64,000 bases of DNA from Rosistilla carotiformis (GTDB lineage Bacteria; Planctomycetota; Planctomycetia; Pirellulales; Pirellulaceae). Shown one piece after another: positions 63,129 through 64,000 of this stretch; the stretch's first letter is position 1, and each line of letters opens with the position of its first letter. The stretch covers positions 1,984,001-2,048,000 of the forward strand of contig NZ_CP036348.1 of NCBI RefSeq assembly GCF_007753095.1, in the 5' to 3' direction. A program made the translations under genes and the position numbers. The notes under the pieces are model-generated. The model was not told the origin of the DNA. It saw only the letters and a list, made by a program, of their open reading frames with translations, and did not search any database.

Positions 63129-64000
63129 ATGATGCCAATGGAGAAACTCGTCGCGCTGTGTAAACGGCGTGGTTTCCTGTTCCAATCCAGTGAAATCTAC
63201 GGAGGGCTGCAAGGTTTTTGGGACTACGGTCCGCTTGGCGTCGAACTGAAGCGGAACGTCAAAGCCGCTTGGTGGCACGACATGGTCGGCGGCCACAACG
63301 AATTGGTCACGCCCCCCGGAGCCCCCAGCACGTATGAAATGACCGGCTTGGATTGCACGATCATCATGCATCCGCAGGTTTGGAAATGCTCGGGCCACTA
63401 CGATCTGTTCCACGATCACATGGTCGATTGCCGCGAGACGCGGAAACGCTATCGTTTCGACCAAGTCCGCGGTCGTTGGGTCGAGGCGAAAGATCAGAAG
63501 ATCTTTGTCACCACGACGGTGGAAGCCGACGAAGAGCAAGCCGATGTGCAGCGCCGGGCGTTGAAGTTCTTTAAGCTCCGCCCCAAAGATGCTGAATCGC
63601 TGAAGTACGATGGCGATTTCACAACGCTTGACAGCGTCCAAGAGCAGGAAAAGGTCTTGGGCCCCGACGCGAAGGAACTCGGCACGCTGACCGAGCCGCG
63701 GGAATTCAACCTGATGTTCAAGACGACCATCGGGGCACTCGGTGGCGAAGCGGATGCGGCTTTCCTGCGTCCCGAAACCGCGCAAGGCATCTTCGTCAAC
63801 TTCAAGAACGTTCTCGACAGCAGCCGGATGCGGTTGCCGATGGGGATCGCTCAGATCGGCAAGAGCTTCCGCAACGAGATCACGCCGCGGAACTTCACCT
63901 TCCGTTCGCGCGAGTTCGAGCAGATGGAGATCGAGTTCTTCTGTCACCCCGACGAATCGCACAAGTGGTACAGCTACTGGCGCGATCGCCGTCTGCAGTG
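63129..64000 (+). CDS. glyS: Glycyl-tRNA synthetase, dimeric type (3' end outside window)
   Basis: The first ~290 codons are visible from ATG 63129; ATG 63132 also fits. This is the class II alpha2 (eukaryote/archaeal-like) enzyme, not the alpha2beta2 GlyQ/GlyS type. It shows KRRGFLFQSSEIYGGLQGFW at the N-terminus, DYGPLGVELKRNVKAAWW (motif 1 region), HPQVWKCSGHYDLFHDHMVD, EFNLMFKTTIGALGG, FLRPETAQGIFVNFK and IGKSFRNEITPRNFTFRSRE followed by FEQMEIEFF (motif 2). No obvious SD is seen. It runs off the right edge in frame. Confidence 0.96.
   Translation, partial: MMPMEKLVALCKRRGFLFQSSEIYGGLQGFWDYGPLGVELKRNVKAAWWHDMVGGHNELVTPPGAPSTYEMTGLDCTIIMHPQVWKCSGHYDLFHDHMVDCRETRKRYRFDQVRGRWVEAKDQKIFVTTTVEADEEQADVQRRALKFFKLRPKDAESLKYDGDFTTLDSVQEQEKVLGPDAKELGTLTEPREFNLMFKTTIGALGGEADAAFLRPETAQGIFVNFKNVLDSSRMRLPMGIAQIGKSFRNEITPRNFTFRSREFEQMEIEFFCHPDESHKWYSYWRDRRLQ

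Overview
The window reads as chromosomal DNA of a planctomycete, most likely of the Pirellulaceae (Rhodopirellula/Rosistilla-like). The evidence is a DUF1559 prepilin-type protein, a giant PVC-type c-type cytochrome/dehydrogenase with a CGKCH site, 'LExRxLL'-type planctomycete export leaders followed by dockerin-like repeats, a long RHS protein, several secreted proteins of unknown function, and dispersed palindromic repeats. The DNA is GC-rich and genes lie on both strands. No rRNA, phage or plasmid backbone was seen. One tRNA-Ser(GCU) is present.

Layout. 1-2355: end of a secreted Ala-rich protein and a Kef-type cation/proton antiporter with CBS domains (both minus). 2599-8351: a type II secretion/type IV pilus-like operon with three consecutive GspF-like membrane proteins, three pseudopilin-like proteins and a DUF1559 protein, without its ATPase or secretin. 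8542-14364: a 2x[4Fe-4S] ferredoxin-domain protein, a small secreted protein, a DUF2062 protein, 5-formyl-THF cyclo-ligase, a small membrane protein, carA and a Pro-rich anchored protein. 14712-20475: tRNA-Ser, a secreted thioredoxin-fold protein, a small membrane protein and the large heme-binding dehydrogenase. 20666-26755: two outer-membrane-type proteins flanking a protein kinase fused to an Hsp70-like module.

27066-29013 is the most striking locus. It holds a PafA/Dop (Pup ligase/deamidase) family enzyme carrying an inserted transmembrane segment. Directly upstream on the same strand is an unannotated 51-codon gene whose product ends in Gly-Gly-Glu, as expected of a Pup/UBact-like modifier. 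29382-33723: methyltransferase, LarE, DapA-like aldolase and OYE-like flavin oxidoreductase, mostly overlapping. 33788-37378: adenylate-kinase-like protein, ECF sigma factor, putative anti-sigma factor and a periplasmic coiled-coil protein. metG and metH converge at 39592/39728.

43808-47574: a Gln-rich membrane protein, a CpsD/BY-kinase-like P-loop protein and an ExeA-like AAA ATPase, probably a surface/EPS assembly module. 47784-60435: a 3572-aa RHS protein with eight near-identical PPC-type repeats and a distinct C-terminal tip, then a dockerin-bearing vanadium-dependent haloperoxidase. 60443-61451: a REP-associated tyrosine transposase (RAYT) flanked by many copies of one short palindromic repeat. 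Copies of the same repeat also lie in frame inside the RHS and haloperoxidase genes. The window closes with a DUF389 membrane protein and the start of a dimeric-type glycyl-tRNA synthetase.
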